Below are positions 18,662 to 26,306 of a DNA stretch of 64,000 nucleotides, piece after piece. The position numbers were made by a program, and so were the translations under genes. The notes beneath the pieces were generated by a model, which was not told the origin of the DNA, made no database searches, and saw only the letters and a list, made by a program, of their open reading frames with translations. Every line of letters begins with the position of its first letter. Positions within the stretch are counted from its first letter, which is position 1. Source of the DNA: Lacrimispora xylanolytica (lineage in GTDB: Bacteria; Bacillota; Clostridia; Lachnospirales; Lachnospiraceae); the NCBI RefSeq assembly GCF_026723765.1, contig NZ_CP113524.1:3891001-3955000 (forward strand), read 5' to 3'.

Positions 18662-18690
18662 ATTTTAACAATTATTCTCAGATTATTCAA
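18662..18690 (-). promoter_or_regulatory. Sigma-A promoter of the wall-binding gene
   Basis: Minus-strand TTGAAT (18685-18690), 17-base spacer, TAAAAT (18662-18667); start about 35 bases upstream of the GTAAGGAG ribosome site. Confidence 0.65.
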
Positions 18691-18827
18691 CTGTTTTAAT
18701 CTTTCGATTCTATTACAAAATTATTGCTCTGTTTCTCCATATGGTCATAAATATGAAAGAATACATAAGAATAAACGGTATTTATTACATTCATCAAGGA
18801 GATTCTGCGAAAGAAGCTCATTACATG

Positions 18828-18861
18828 AAAAAGGCGGGTCCGGCAATGCCGGGAACCCACC
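18828..18861 (-). terminator. Intrinsic terminator of the cysteine-rich gene
   Basis: GGTGGGT..CCGGC pairs with GCCGG.ACCCGCC on the minus strand, followed directly by TTTTT. It lies 38-70 bases after the cysteine-rich ORF. The remaining 18691-18827 stretch shows no gene. Confidence 0.8.
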
Positions 18862-18898
18862 CAATCTATAAAATATGAAAGAATGCTCACGCACTCTG

Positions 18899-19153
18899 TC
18901 AGTTACAACGATTATTTCTGCATCCACAATTACTTCCGCGCCCGCAGTTTCCACATTGATTTGTGCAACGGTTACAACGATTGTTGCAGCGATTGCATTG
19001 ATTTCCACAGCGGTTTCTGCAGCAACATCTGCGGTTGGAACAATTGTTAAAGCAGATATTTCCCCAACTGCCGCAGCCGTTACAAAATCTGTAATTCCCC
19101 CAGCAATTGAGCCCACAGTTACCTACACAAAAGCCCATACGTAAACAACTCAT
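18899..19153 (-). CDS. Small cysteine/asparagine-rich protein
   Basis: 84 residues, 21 of them cysteine (25%), the rest mainly Asn, Gly and Arg, in CNRCNNRCNRC-like runs; N-terminus MSCLRMGFCVGNCG. No family is recognised. AGAGGTGA lies 7 bases before ATG 19153, a -10 box is upstream and an intrinsic terminator is downstream, which together support a real gene. Three overlapping frames are also open, a by-product of the low-complexity repeats. The composition suggests a metal-binding or disulfide-crosslinked coat-type protein, which is speculation. Confidence 0.7.
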   Translation of the reverse strand: MSCLRMGFCVGNCGLNCWGNYRFCNGCGSWGNICFNNCSNRRCCCRNRCGNQCNRCNNRCNRCTNQCGNCGRGSNCGCRNNRCN

Positions 19154-19159
19154 TAAAAT

Positions 19160-19214
19160 TCACCTCTTTAAGCGATTTATACTATATTATATAGGACATA
19201 GCACAAAGAGGTGA
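19160..19214 (-). promoter_or_regulatory. Promoter region with 10-bp inverted repeat overlapping the ribosome site
   Basis: TATAAT on the minus strand (19186-19191) lies between perfect arms TCACCTCTTT (19160-19169 on plus) and AAAGAGGTGA (19205-19214). One arm contains the ribosome site of the cysteine-rich gene. With a start at about 19179 only one arm would be in the RNA, so the dyad may act at DNA level. Confidence 0.45.
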
Positions 19215-19247
19215 TTAAAGCCGTCCAAAACCTGTTTTGAGCCGTAC

Positions 19248-19276
19248 TTGACGCTTAAAGCTCTTTCCAGTATAAT
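19248..19276 (+). promoter_or_regulatory. Sigma-A promoter of the methyltransferase gene
   Basis: TTGACG (19248-19253), exact 17-base spacer, TATAAT (19271-19276), 52 bases before the ATG. Confidence 0.85.
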
Positions 19277-19328
19277 CATAGAATCGTAGGAAATATAGGA
19301 TTGTTAGATAGAAAGGTTGGCACCGATT

Positions 19329-20198
19329 ATGTGGATTGCAGACGGCTGGAAAGATTATGAAATTATAGATTGTTCAGAAGGAGAAAAGCTGGAGCGCTGG
19401 GGTAATTATATCCTTGTGCGTCCTGACCCTCAGGTTATCTGGTCTACTCCCAAGACAGAAAAGGGCTGGACCAAGATGAACGGCCATTATCACCGAAGTG
19501 CAAAAGGCGGCGGTGAATGGGAATTCTTTCACCTGCCGGAACAGTGGACCATCAGCTATAAGGAGCTGACATTTCAGCTTAAGCCCTTCAGCTTTAAACA
19601 TACAGGACTCTTCCCGGAGCAGGCGGCAAACTGGGACTGGTTCAGTGATAAAATAAAAAAGGCCGGACGGCCCGTAAAGGTATTAAACTTATTTGCATAC
19701 ACCGGAGGCGCTACCTTAGCTGCCGCAAAGGCCGGGGCTTCCGTCACCCATGTGGATGCTTCCAAGGGTATGGTAGGCTGGGCCAAGGAGAATGCCCGCT
19801 CCTCTAATTTAGAATCTGCAAACATTCGCTGGATCGTAGATGATTGTGTAAAGTTCGTGGAAAGAGAAATCCGCAGAGGCAGTAAATACGATGCCATTAT
19901 TATGGATCCTCCTTCCTATGGAAGAGGACCTAAGGGTGAGATCTGGAAGATTGAAGATGCCATCTACCCATTGGTTCAGCTTTGTTCTCAGCTTCTTTCT
20001 GATACTCCGCTGTTCTTCCTGATTAATTCCTATACAACAGGACTGGCACCTTCTGTATTGTCCTACATGTTATCCACGGAAGTTGGCGGGAAACATGGCG
20101 GCAAGGTTGAGGCCGGAGAAGTAGGTCTTCCGGTTACCAGGACAGGTCTGGTACTTCCCTGTGGTGCATCAGGACGATGGTCATCGACCTCCGTTTAA
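19329..20198 (+). CDS. Class I SAM-dependent RNA methyltransferase
   Basis: 289 residues of the RlmI/RlmK-like family (S-adenosylmethionine-dependent methyltransferase, COG1092-type). The SAM-binding loop is LNLFAYTGGATLAAAKAGA, followed by THVDASKGMVGWAKEN and the catalytic-region MDPPSYGRGPKGE. No PUA domain is present, so it is a short form; the likely target is rRNA cytosine, but the site is unknown. The start is ATG 19329; a TTG four codons earlier abuts the GAAAGG ribosome site. Its last 18 bases overlap the convergent acyltransferase gene. Confidence 0.85.
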   Translation: MWIADGWKDYEIIDCSEGEKLERWGNYILVRPDPQVIWSTPKTEKGWTKMNGHYHRSAKGGGEWEFFHLPEQWTISYKELTFQLKPFSFKHTGLFPEQAANWDWFSDKIKKAGRPVKVLNLFAYTGGATLAAAKAGASVTHVDASKGMVGWAKENARSSNLESANIRWIVDDCVKFVEREIRRGSKYDAIIMDPPSYGRGPKGEIWKIEDAIYPLVQLCSQLLSDTPLFFLINSYTTGLAPSVLSYMLSTEVGGKHGGKVEAGEVGLPVTRTGLVLPCGASGRWSSTSV

Positions 20199-21218
20199 CA
20201 GACACCAGATTCTTGGGGTGAATCTCCGTAAGAAACAAGCGATATAATAGCTTAAAAAAACGCATATGACCGGCATGAATAAAAAGATTCCTATAGGAAT
20301 TGCCGGAAGGGACGGGAGCAGAAATGCTCCTGTTTTGTTTATCAGTCTCACCATGGCAAAATGAATGGCATAGAGAAAAAAATTCTGCTTCATCCATTCC
20401 TTTGCTTCAAACAGCAGAAAATCAGGTACTATAAGCCATAAGGCCACGGGAACAAACAAGCGAAATAGCACAACAGAAGCTGCCATCTCTCCCGGAGCTT
20501 CCCCCGGAAAGTCAAAGCCATATACCAGATAAGATAAAATAAGCAAAAAAAGACCGGCCAGGAACTTTTTTCTATCCCAGCTTTTTTCTACTATCTCTTT
20601 TCCATGAACTGCTGCAAAGGCCCCGGCAGAATAATAGAGCATGGCATCCAGATTTACAAATCTTAACTCTATACCCGCATAAATAGCAAAGAAGATGCCC
20701 AGGATAAAGATTGCGCCAATTACTTTCTTCTTTATTATAAGGTAGATGAGAGGCGCCAGTATTACAAGGATTATGAGCTGGTTCAAATACCAGAACACGT
20801 AATTATAGGTATAATGAAGAACCGCATCCCCAGCCTTAACGATGGAAAAAGGAATCCTCCCCTTTCCCATAATATCTCTGATCACAGGAATCCTGCTTCC
20901 TATGACATATCCAAGATAATATAGAAAATTCCATACAATATAAGGAACCAGTATGCTGCGTATCCTGGAGTTCCATTTGGGCCAAAGAAGCTTCAAGGTA
21001 AAGGTTCGAAAGAAAAGGTAGGAAGAAATCAAAAAAAAGCCGGGCACAGCCACCTGCGCGATAGTATCTCCTAAAAAGCGCTCCAAATAATCAGTACGAT
21101 AGGCGGTTTTGGTGGCACCTAAAAATAGCACTGCGTTATAGGAGTGGACCCAGATAACCAGAACACTGAAGAAAAAGGTAAACCAGATGATTTTATTTCT
21201 AAACTTCTGCTCTTCCAT
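20181..21218 (-). CDS. Membrane acyltransferase, family 3
   Basis: 345 residues with about ten hydrophobic segments and the family-3 acyltransferase histidine in IWVHSYNAVLF near the N-terminus. Members acetylate or otherwise acylate cell-surface sugars (OatA, WecH types); the substrate here is unknown. The start is ATG 21218 with AAGGAG upstream; 33 further codons are open but overlap the RpiR gene. It lies 37 bases after the RpiR gene and is probably cotranscribed with nanE and the regulator. Confidence 0.83.
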   Translation of the reverse strand: MEEQKFRNKIIWFTFFFSVLVIWVHSYNAVLFLGATKTAYRTDYLERFLGDTIAQVAVPGFFLISSYLFFRTFTLKLLWPKWNSRIRSILVPYIVWNFLYYLGYVIGSRIPVIRDIMGKGRIPFSIVKAGDAVLHYTYNYVFWYLNQLIILVILAPLIYLIIKKKVIGAIFILGIFFAIYAGIELRFVNLDAMLYYSAGAFAAVHGKEIVEKSWDRKKFLAGLFLLILSYLVYGFDFPGEAPGEMAASVVLFRLFVPVALWLIVPDFLLFEAKEWMKQNFFLYAIHFAMVRLINKTGAFLLPSLPAIPIGIFLFMPVICVFLSYYIACFLRRFTPRIWCLLNGGR

Positions 21219-21255
21219 AGGCTCTCCTTTCTTCCTTCTTCTAAATAGTAAGTGA

Positions 21256-22110
21256 TTAACACATTTTATCCAGAACTGATGCCGATACCTTCTCATTATT
21301 CCTGTCACACTGTTCAAAATACCTTCTATAATATTCCGTATACATTAAGTCAATGAGAAATAGCTGGCTGATCTCAGAGGAGGTGGACCCACCCTGAAGA
21401 GGACCTTCATTGGCACCGCATAAAAGAGTCATATCTGCAAAGGATGTAAGAGGCGATTTTAAGAACCTGGTGATGCAGATGGTAACTGCTCCTGCCTTTT
21501 TTGCCAGCTCCGCGGCATGTATAGTATCCTTAGTGGAGCCGGAATAGGAGAAAAATACAGCTGCCTCTCCCTCTGTCATCATGGAAGCCGCCATGGCCTG
21601 CATGTGAGCATCCTGAAGGCAGAACACCTTGGGCTCTATTCTCATAAATTTATTTGCAGCCTTTAGGGCAGATATCATACTGGCTCCAACACCAAAAAAG
21701 CAGATCCGTTTTGCCTCATATAGAGCATCAATGACCTTACCAAACTGCTCCTCATTTAAGAGAGAGTACGTCTCTTCCAGTGCACTCATATTCGTATTAA
21801 GCACTTTTCTGGAAACCTCCTGAAAGGAATCCCTTAAGCTGATGTCTCCTTCTAAGCGACCCTGGCCCGTCGTCTCATCGTGGAGGCTTAAAGACAACCT
21901 CATCTTAAATTCCTGGTATCCCTTTAAATCTAAAGTCTTACAGAAACGGAACACACTGGTATCTCCTACCTCACACGCCTCTGCAAGTCCGGTGATTGAC
22001 ATAAACAGGACCTCTCTGGAATTTTGCAGGATGTAGTCTGCTACCTTTTTCTCCGCCTTAGTAAACTGATTGTACTCCAAACGGATTCTGGTCAAAAAAT
22101 CCCCCTTCAT
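21256..22110 (-). CDS. RpiR/MurR-family transcriptional regulator
   Basis: 284 residues: N-terminal helix-turn-helix (about 1-77, FTKAEKKVADYIL ... VGDTSVFRFCKTLDLKGYQEFK) and a C-terminal SIS sugar-phosphate-binding domain (about 125-255, FFGVGASMISALKAANKF, VFFSYSGSTKDTIHAAELAKKAGA). The SIS domain senses phosphosugars. Since it follows nanE by 23 bases, N-acetylmannosamine-6-P or GlcNAc-6-P is the likely effector, as for NanR-type RpiR proteins. Confidence 0.9.
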   Translation of the reverse strand: MKGDFLTRIRLEYNQFTKAEKKVADYILQNSREVLFMSITGLAEACEVGDTSVFRFCKTLDLKGYQEFKMRLSLSLHDETTGQGRLEGDISLRDSFQEVSRKVLNTNMSALEETYSLLNEEQFGKVIDALYEAKRICFFGVGASMISALKAANKFMRIEPKVFCLQDAHMQAMAASMMTEGEAAVFFSYSGSTKDTIHAAELAKKAGAVTICITRFLKSPLTSFADMTLLCGANEGPLQGGSTSSEISQLFLIDLMYTEYYRRYFEQCDRNNEKVSASVLDKMC

Positions 22111-22133
22111 ATTATATACGCTCCTTTTTATCC

Positions 22134-22841
22134 TTATCTCATTTCATTGCCATTCCGGCATCCGGAACCGGTAACAAAATAATTGGTGATATCCCTTGGC
22201 CTTGTTATGGCACTTCCTACGACTGCCGCAAATACACCGGCAGAAAATGCTTCCTTTAATTGCTCTGGTGACCAAATGCCTCCTTCTGCAATGACCGGCC
22301 CCTTTATGACCCTGGAAAGCTGTTTCATTAATAAAAGATTGGGAAGCTTCACTTCTTTTGTCTCCCTGGTGTACCCGCTTAAGGTAGTTCCAATCAGATC
22401 AAATCCAAGAATAGACGCTTCCATGCCCTCCTCATAGGTGGCACAATCCGCCATGAATAACTGATTTGGGTATTTTACCCGGACTTCTTTCCAAAAGTCT
22501 TTTAGAGTTTCTCCCCCAGGCCTTTGTCTGTTAGTGGCGTCCAGGGCAATGATCTCTGCCCCACAGGAAACCAGTTCATCTACTTCCTTTATGGTGGGAG
22601 TTATATATACTTCACTTCCAGCGTATTCCTTCTTTACAATTCCAATGACAGGAAGCGTTACCGTCTCCTTAATGGCTTTTATATCTGCACTGGAATTAGC
22701 CCGGATTCCCACTGCACCGCCCTCTTTTGCCGCATATGCCATTCGGGACATGATATAAGAACTAAAGAGAGGTTCATCCTCAAGTGCCTGGCAGGAAACA
22801 ATCAGGCCGCCCTTTAGCTTATGAAGAATTTCTTCTCCCAT
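22134..22841 (-). CDS. nanE: Putative N-acetylmannosamine-6-phosphate 2-epimerase
   Basis: Converts ManNAc-6-P to GlcNAc-6-P in sialic-acid and amino-sugar catabolism. 235 residues of TIM-barrel: GGLIVSCQALEDEPL, AVGIRANS, PVIGIVKKEY, IIALDATNRQRP, and the C-terminal phosphate-binding VIAEGGIWSPEQ ... AAVVGSAITRP. ATG 22841 is chosen with AAGGGGG 6 bases before; an upstream ATG lacks a ribosome site. No nanA, nanK or sialidase gene is adjacent, so the pathway partners must be elsewhere. Confidence 0.92.
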   Translation of the reverse strand: MGEEILHKLKGGLIVSCQALEDEPLFSSYIMSRMAYAAKEGGAVGIRANSSADIKAIKETVTLPVIGIVKKEYAGSEVYITPTIKEVDELVSCGAEIIALDATNRQRPGGETLKDFWKEVRVKYPNQLFMADCATYEEGMEASILGFDLIGTTLSGYTRETKEVKLPNLLLMKQLSRVIKGPVIAEGGIWSPEQLKEAFSAGVFAAVVGSAITRPRDITNYFVTGSGCRNGNEMR

Positions 22842-22869
22842 AATCTGCCCCCTTCCCATTAATAGAACA

Positions 22870-22899
22870 ATCATATCATAAACAAAAAATATATTTCAA
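22870..22899 (-). promoter_or_regulatory. Sigma-A promoter of the nanE operon
   Basis: Minus-strand TTGAAA (22894-22899), 18-base spacer, TATGAT (22870-22875), 29 bases before the nanE ATG. Confidence 0.65.
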
Positions 22900-22910
22900 C
22901 ATAATTTCTG

Positions 22911-22936
22911 TGAACTGAAAATTATTTTGTGGTTCA
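22911..22936. promoter_or_regulatory. Candidate RpiR operator upstream of nanE
   Basis: TGAAC...GTTCA arms enclose a perfect AAAAT-T-ATTTT palindrome, just upstream of the nanE -35 box. Linking it to the RpiR protein is inference from proximity. Confidence 0.4.
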
Positions 22937-23035
22937 GTACCTTTCATATTCCAGGAAAAGTGGTACGCATGTCCAAAATTAATAAAAATTAAGCTGTTTT
23001 TTCACATAATTTTGAAACCTGACGCGTAGGGTTTA

Positions 23036-23044
23036 TGGTATAAT
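23036..23044 (+). promoter_or_regulatory. Extended -10 promoter of the subtilisin gene
   Basis: TGG immediately before TATAAT (23039-23044). The nearest TTGAAA (23012-23017) is 21 bases away, too far, so the extended -10 would carry the promoter. Confidence 0.5.
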
Positions 23045-23088
23045 ACCAATAGTTTCAATGAATGCTTCATATTAAGGAGAAAGAAACC

Positions 23089-24387
23089 ATGAAAAAAAGA
23101 ACTAGAGCCGCAGGTCTGTCCCTTGCCATTTTGATTGCCGGCCTTTCCTTTCACTTCACTGCCGGAATACCGTCAGACAATCACTCAGGGATAGAACGTG
23201 AGCTCCGCTCGTTTTCAACCGACGCTGGACAAGTCCTTCACCCCCTGGCCATAGGACCTGGGCTTGTTAATCTTTCCCCGGCCGATGAGTTTTCCACCTA
23301 TCAGTGGGGACTTAAAAATGACGGGGAATTTCGTCTTGTGGAATTAAAATCCAAGTTCCAGGCCGTTGACAACGTTTATGACGGGTTAAAATCCAGTATG
23401 GGCCTTGGACTTCCAAAGCCTGGCCCAGGAGATTATGAATCCAAGGTTACAAAAGCAGTACCAGGAATCGATATTGATATACAGCCCGCCTGGGAACTCT
23501 ATGACAAGGCAGGAGAAAAACGTTCTGTGACGGTTGCTATCATAGATACAGGCATTGATATAAGACATCAGGAGCTTAAGGACGCCATCTGGACAAACCC
23601 TGGTGAAATCGACGGCGATGGCCTGGACAATGACGGAAATGGCTTTGTAGATGATATACATGGCTGGAATTTCTATTCCGGAAACAACAAGGTGTTCTCC
23701 GGCAATGAGGATAGCCATGGAACCCATGCAGCAGGAACCATAGGAGCTGCGAGGGGTGCTTACGGAATTGCAGGAATTACGGATAACAAATACGTTAAGA
23801 TCATGCCTATAAAAGCACTTGGCGGAAAAGAAGGAACCGGAACTCCTGAAGCAGTGATTAGTGCCATCCGCTATGCGGAAGCCAATGGTGCTTCCATCTG
23901 TAATCTTAGTATGGGAACCTCGGCCTACAGCGAAGAACTGGCACAGACCATTAAAAATTCTCACATGCTGTTCGTTGTCTCCTCTGGAAATGGAGGAATC
24001 TCAGGACTTGGTTACGATACGGATGTAAATCCTGTTTATCCTGCTTCCCTTCCCTACGACAACGTAATCGCCGTAGCCAATATCCTTTTTGATGGAACCT
24101 TAAGTAAGGATTCCAACTTCGGGGCAGCCAGCGTGGATATTGCTGCTCCTGGTACTTATATCTTAAGCACCATTCCTAATAATAAATACGGGTTTATGAG
24201 CGGTACCTCCATGGCTGCTCCTATGGTAACCGGAGTGGCTGCCATGGTATATTCTTACCGCACCGATATTGCCTTATCCGATGTAAAACAGATTCTTATG
24301 GATTCCAGCAGAAAGCTCGAATCTTTAAATGGAAAGGTAGCAAGCGGCGGTCTTTTAGACGCATACAGTGCCCTTAACTGGAAATAA
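23089..24387 (+). CDS. Secreted subtilisin-like serine protease (S8)
   Basis: 432 residues with an N-terminal signal segment (KKRTRAAGLSLAILIAGLSF). The catalytic triad is visible: Asp near 153 (VAIIDTGID), His near 210 (DSHGTHAAG) and Ser near 374 (MSGTSMAAPMV). The intervening DGDGLDNDGNG loop looks calcium-binding. The region 30-130 probably acts as a propeptide. ATG 23089 follows AAGGAG at 9 bases. Expected to act outside the cell; substrate unknown. Stands alone, convergent with the DUF5722 gene. Confidence 0.93.
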   Translation: MKKRTRAAGLSLAILIAGLSFHFTAGIPSDNHSGIERELRSFSTDAGQVLHPLAIGPGLVNLSPADEFSTYQWGLKNDGEFRLVELKSKFQAVDNVYDGLKSSMGLGLPKPGPGDYESKVTKAVPGIDIDIQPAWELYDKAGEKRSVTVAIIDTGIDIRHQELKDAIWTNPGEIDGDGLDNDGNGFVDDIHGWNFYSGNNKVFSGNEDSHGTHAAGTIGAARGAYGIAGITDNKYVKIMPIKALGGKEGTGTPEAVISAIRYAEANGASICNLSMGTSAYSEELAQTIKNSHMLFVVSSGNGGISGLGYDTDVNPVYPASLPYDNVIAVANILFDGTLSKDSNFGAASVDIAAPGTYILSTIPNNKYGFMSGTSMAAPMVTGVAAMVYSYRTDIALSDVKQILMDSSRKLESLNGKVASGGLLDAYSALNWK

Positions 24388-24434
24388 AAAAGAAACGGCA
24401 GCAAGGATTACATTCCTGCTGCCGTTTCTTTTTT
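24386..24434. terminator. Bidirectional terminator between convergent genes
   Basis: GAAACGGCAGCA pairs with TGCTGCCGTTTC, flanked by A-run and T-run on the two sides; serves the subtilisin gene (plus) and the DUF5722 gene (minus), whose stop codons it touches. Confidence 0.9.
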
Positions 24435-26106
24435 ATTTCTCTATGGACTTCCAACGGAAATCCGGAACTACATCGGACCACTTTTGGATTCCTATGATAG
24501 ATTTTGCAAACTCTGTTGTTTCCAGAGTGTATTTCTTCTTATCGATATCCTTAAATACCTGCCAGATCTTCCGGCGCTTGGTTGCAACAATATCATCGCC
24601 ACGGTCCATGGCACATTCCCAGAGGCCAAAGGACAGACCGCTTCTAACTTCCAGAGGCGCATCCACCTGACGGCTTAAGATATAGGCATCAATGTAAGGA
24701 TTGCTGTCAACCAGGTAATAGGAATAAGCGAATGCTGCAGCCTGAACCTGCGGGATATTGCCTCGTGACTGGCTGGTCGCTGTAAATCCCTGCTCTGTAA
24801 GTATGATATGGCGCACATGGCCGGTAGGAGATTTTAATGGATCCTGGGCCATATAGTTGGTAAGGGTAGTCAAGTTTTTAAAGTTGATGACAGGGGAGTT
24901 ATAATCATTGGTAATCAGTCCTGTTTTATCATCATCCCAGAACTCCGGCTCAGTCATTGGACATGGATATGGGTGATAGGAAAGTCCCCAGTCCATCTGT
25001 CCCTGTTCATTGGCGATGGAGTTAAAGGTATCTACAATGGCTTTACCGCCGTATTTTACCTTGTTATCAATCTCGTTGTTCCAGTTATAGTCGAGGGAGT
25101 AATATACCCTGTCATTGGCACTGGTGCTCTTGATCGCTGTATAGAACACGCGGAAGGCATTTTGATACGCCTGCACATAGCTGGTGATATCTCTGGCACC
25201 TACGTAGTTCCATTGCTGGTTATTGATCTCATTTCCAATGATCCAGTTTGAGATCTTTCCGCTGTTGGGGTTGGCACCACTGTAGCGTTCTGCCAGGAAA
25301 GAAGCAATGGCTCTGGTCTCATCAAGACCTTCGGGAGTCGCTGTATTAAACATATAGTAAAATGCTGTGGAGCTTTTCTTTGTGCCCGGGTAGATGAGAT
25401 TCGGTGTTTTATCATTCCATCCGTTTAAGATAATAGCGGTAACAGTCATTCCTTTTCCAGACAAGGCGCTGATGGTTTCATCGTATCCTTTAATTACATT
25501 TTTATCAAAATGATAGGTCTTGCCATCAAACTGATAATCAATGCCTTCACCAAGAATCTGATGGAAAGCGATGTTAGTAGCAACATGCTTAACACCTAAC
25601 TCAAAGGCATCCCCTAACATATTTAACTCAATGTTTAATCCCTTTTTCGTAAGAGGAGCGTTGAAGGCTGTGGTATTGGCTGCAACCATCTCAGGATTTG
25701 TTATGTAATGAGGCTTGCTTACTTCTATGTATTTGGTACCATCCCATACAGCCACTACGAATTTGCTGTAGAGTCTATCCTGAGGGGTATTCCTGTTCAG
25801 TGGAAATGTAAAGGTAACCGTACTGCCTGGTGAAGCTTTAGCCGCGTAATCCGTTCTTCCATCCAGGTTGGACTGATAAGGCTGCAGCTCTACCAGATAA
25901 AGAACTCCGTCTGTTCCTTCCATGTTTGCAGTGTTTGAGATTTTAACGGTCACATTATTTTTATCTGAATTGATGAGACAGGACTGAATTTCTGCCTGTA
26001 CTCCTGCCGAGCCCACATCTGCAAGTGAAACAAAGGCAGTCGCGCAGCATAAAAATGCAGCGGAAACAAGTCCGGTTAAGGCCCTGCCTATCTTTATTCT
26101 CTTCAT
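24433..26106 (-). CDS. Secreted DUF5722 glycoside-hydrolase-like protein
   Basis: 557 residues: signal peptide (RALTGLVSAAFLCCATAFVSLA), a beta-rich N-terminal domain (about 35-140) and a TIM-barrel-like domain (about 150-520). WIIGNEINNQQW resembles the acid/base 'NE' of clan-A glycoside hydrolases, and ILTEQGFTATS could hold the nucleophile glutamate; this assignment is inference. DUF5722 proteins have no characterised substrate that I know. ATG 26106 follows GGAGG at about 9 bases. Own promoter and a palindrome upstream. Confidence 0.82.
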   Translation of the reverse strand: MKRIKIGRALTGLVSAAFLCCATAFVSLADVGSAGVQAEIQSCLINSDKNNVTVKISNTANMEGTDGVLYLVELQPYQSNLDGRTDYAAKASPGSTVTFTFPLNRNTPQDRLYSKFVVAVWDGTKYIEVSKPHYITNPEMVAANTTAFNAPLTKKGLNIELNMLGDAFELGVKHVATNIAFHQILGEGIDYQFDGKTYHFDKNVIKGYDETISALSGKGMTVTAIILNGWNDKTPNLIYPGTKKSSTAFYYMFNTATPEGLDETRAIASFLAERYSGANPNSGKISNWIIGNEINNQQWNYVGARDITSYVQAYQNAFRVFYTAIKSTSANDRVYYSLDYNWNNEIDNKVKYGGKAIVDTFNSIANEQGQMDWGLSYHPYPCPMTEPEFWDDDKTGLITNDYNSPVINFKNLTTLTNYMAQDPLKSPTGHVRHIILTEQGFTATSQSRGNIPQVQAAAFAYSYYLVDSNPYIDAYILSRQVDAPLEVRSGLSFGLWECAMDRGDDIVATKRRKIWQVFKDIDKKKYTLETTEFAKSIIGIQKWSDVVPDFRWKSIEK

Positions 26107-26157
26107 GTTCGCATTCCTCCATATTGTCATTATCACGTCATTTAAAGATTCCTTACA

Positions 26158-26186
26158 ATGATAACCAATTTCCCTGATATTTACAA
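26158..26186 (-). promoter_or_regulatory. Sigma-A promoter of the DUF5722 gene
   Basis: Minus-strand TTGTAA (26181-26186), 17-base spacer, TATCAT (26158-26163). Confidence 0.55.
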
Positions 26187-26192
26187 TAACGA

Positions 26193-26216
26193 TTTTATTA
26201 CTTATTTGTAATAAAA
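26193..26216. promoter_or_regulatory. 9-6-9 palindrome upstream of the DUF5722 promoter
   Basis: TTTTATTAC / GTAATAAAA perfect arms, ending 7 bases upstream of the -35 box: position typical of an activator or repressor site. The regulator is unknown. Confidence 0.5.
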
Positions 26217-26240
26217 CCTTAAGGCTTCTGCGAAATCAGA

Positions 26241-26287
26241 AAGAAAAGCAGGGCAGGGATTTCATTTAAAATCCTATGCCCTGCCCT
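26241..26287 (-). terminator. Terminator of the siderophore ABC operon
   Basis: AGGGCAGGG / CCCTGCCCT arms with additional ATTT/AAAT pairing; minus-strand tail TTTTCTTTCT. Lies 20 bases after the binding-protein stop. Confidence 0.8.
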
Positions 26288-26306
26288 CTCATTTCAGACA
26301 ATTATT

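Noticed and set aside
18753-18878. Plus-strand 41-codon ORF (MKEYIRINGIYYIHQGD...)
   Set aside because: No ribosome site, overlaps the terminator hairpin of the cysteine-rich gene, and no recognisable family; possibly a gene remnant.
18745-19144. Two further open frames over the cysteine-rich gene (123 and 89 codons)
   Set aside because: They arise from the low-complexity repeats; neither has a ribosome site, and their Ala/Val/Thr composition mirrors the Cys/Asn codons of the real frame.
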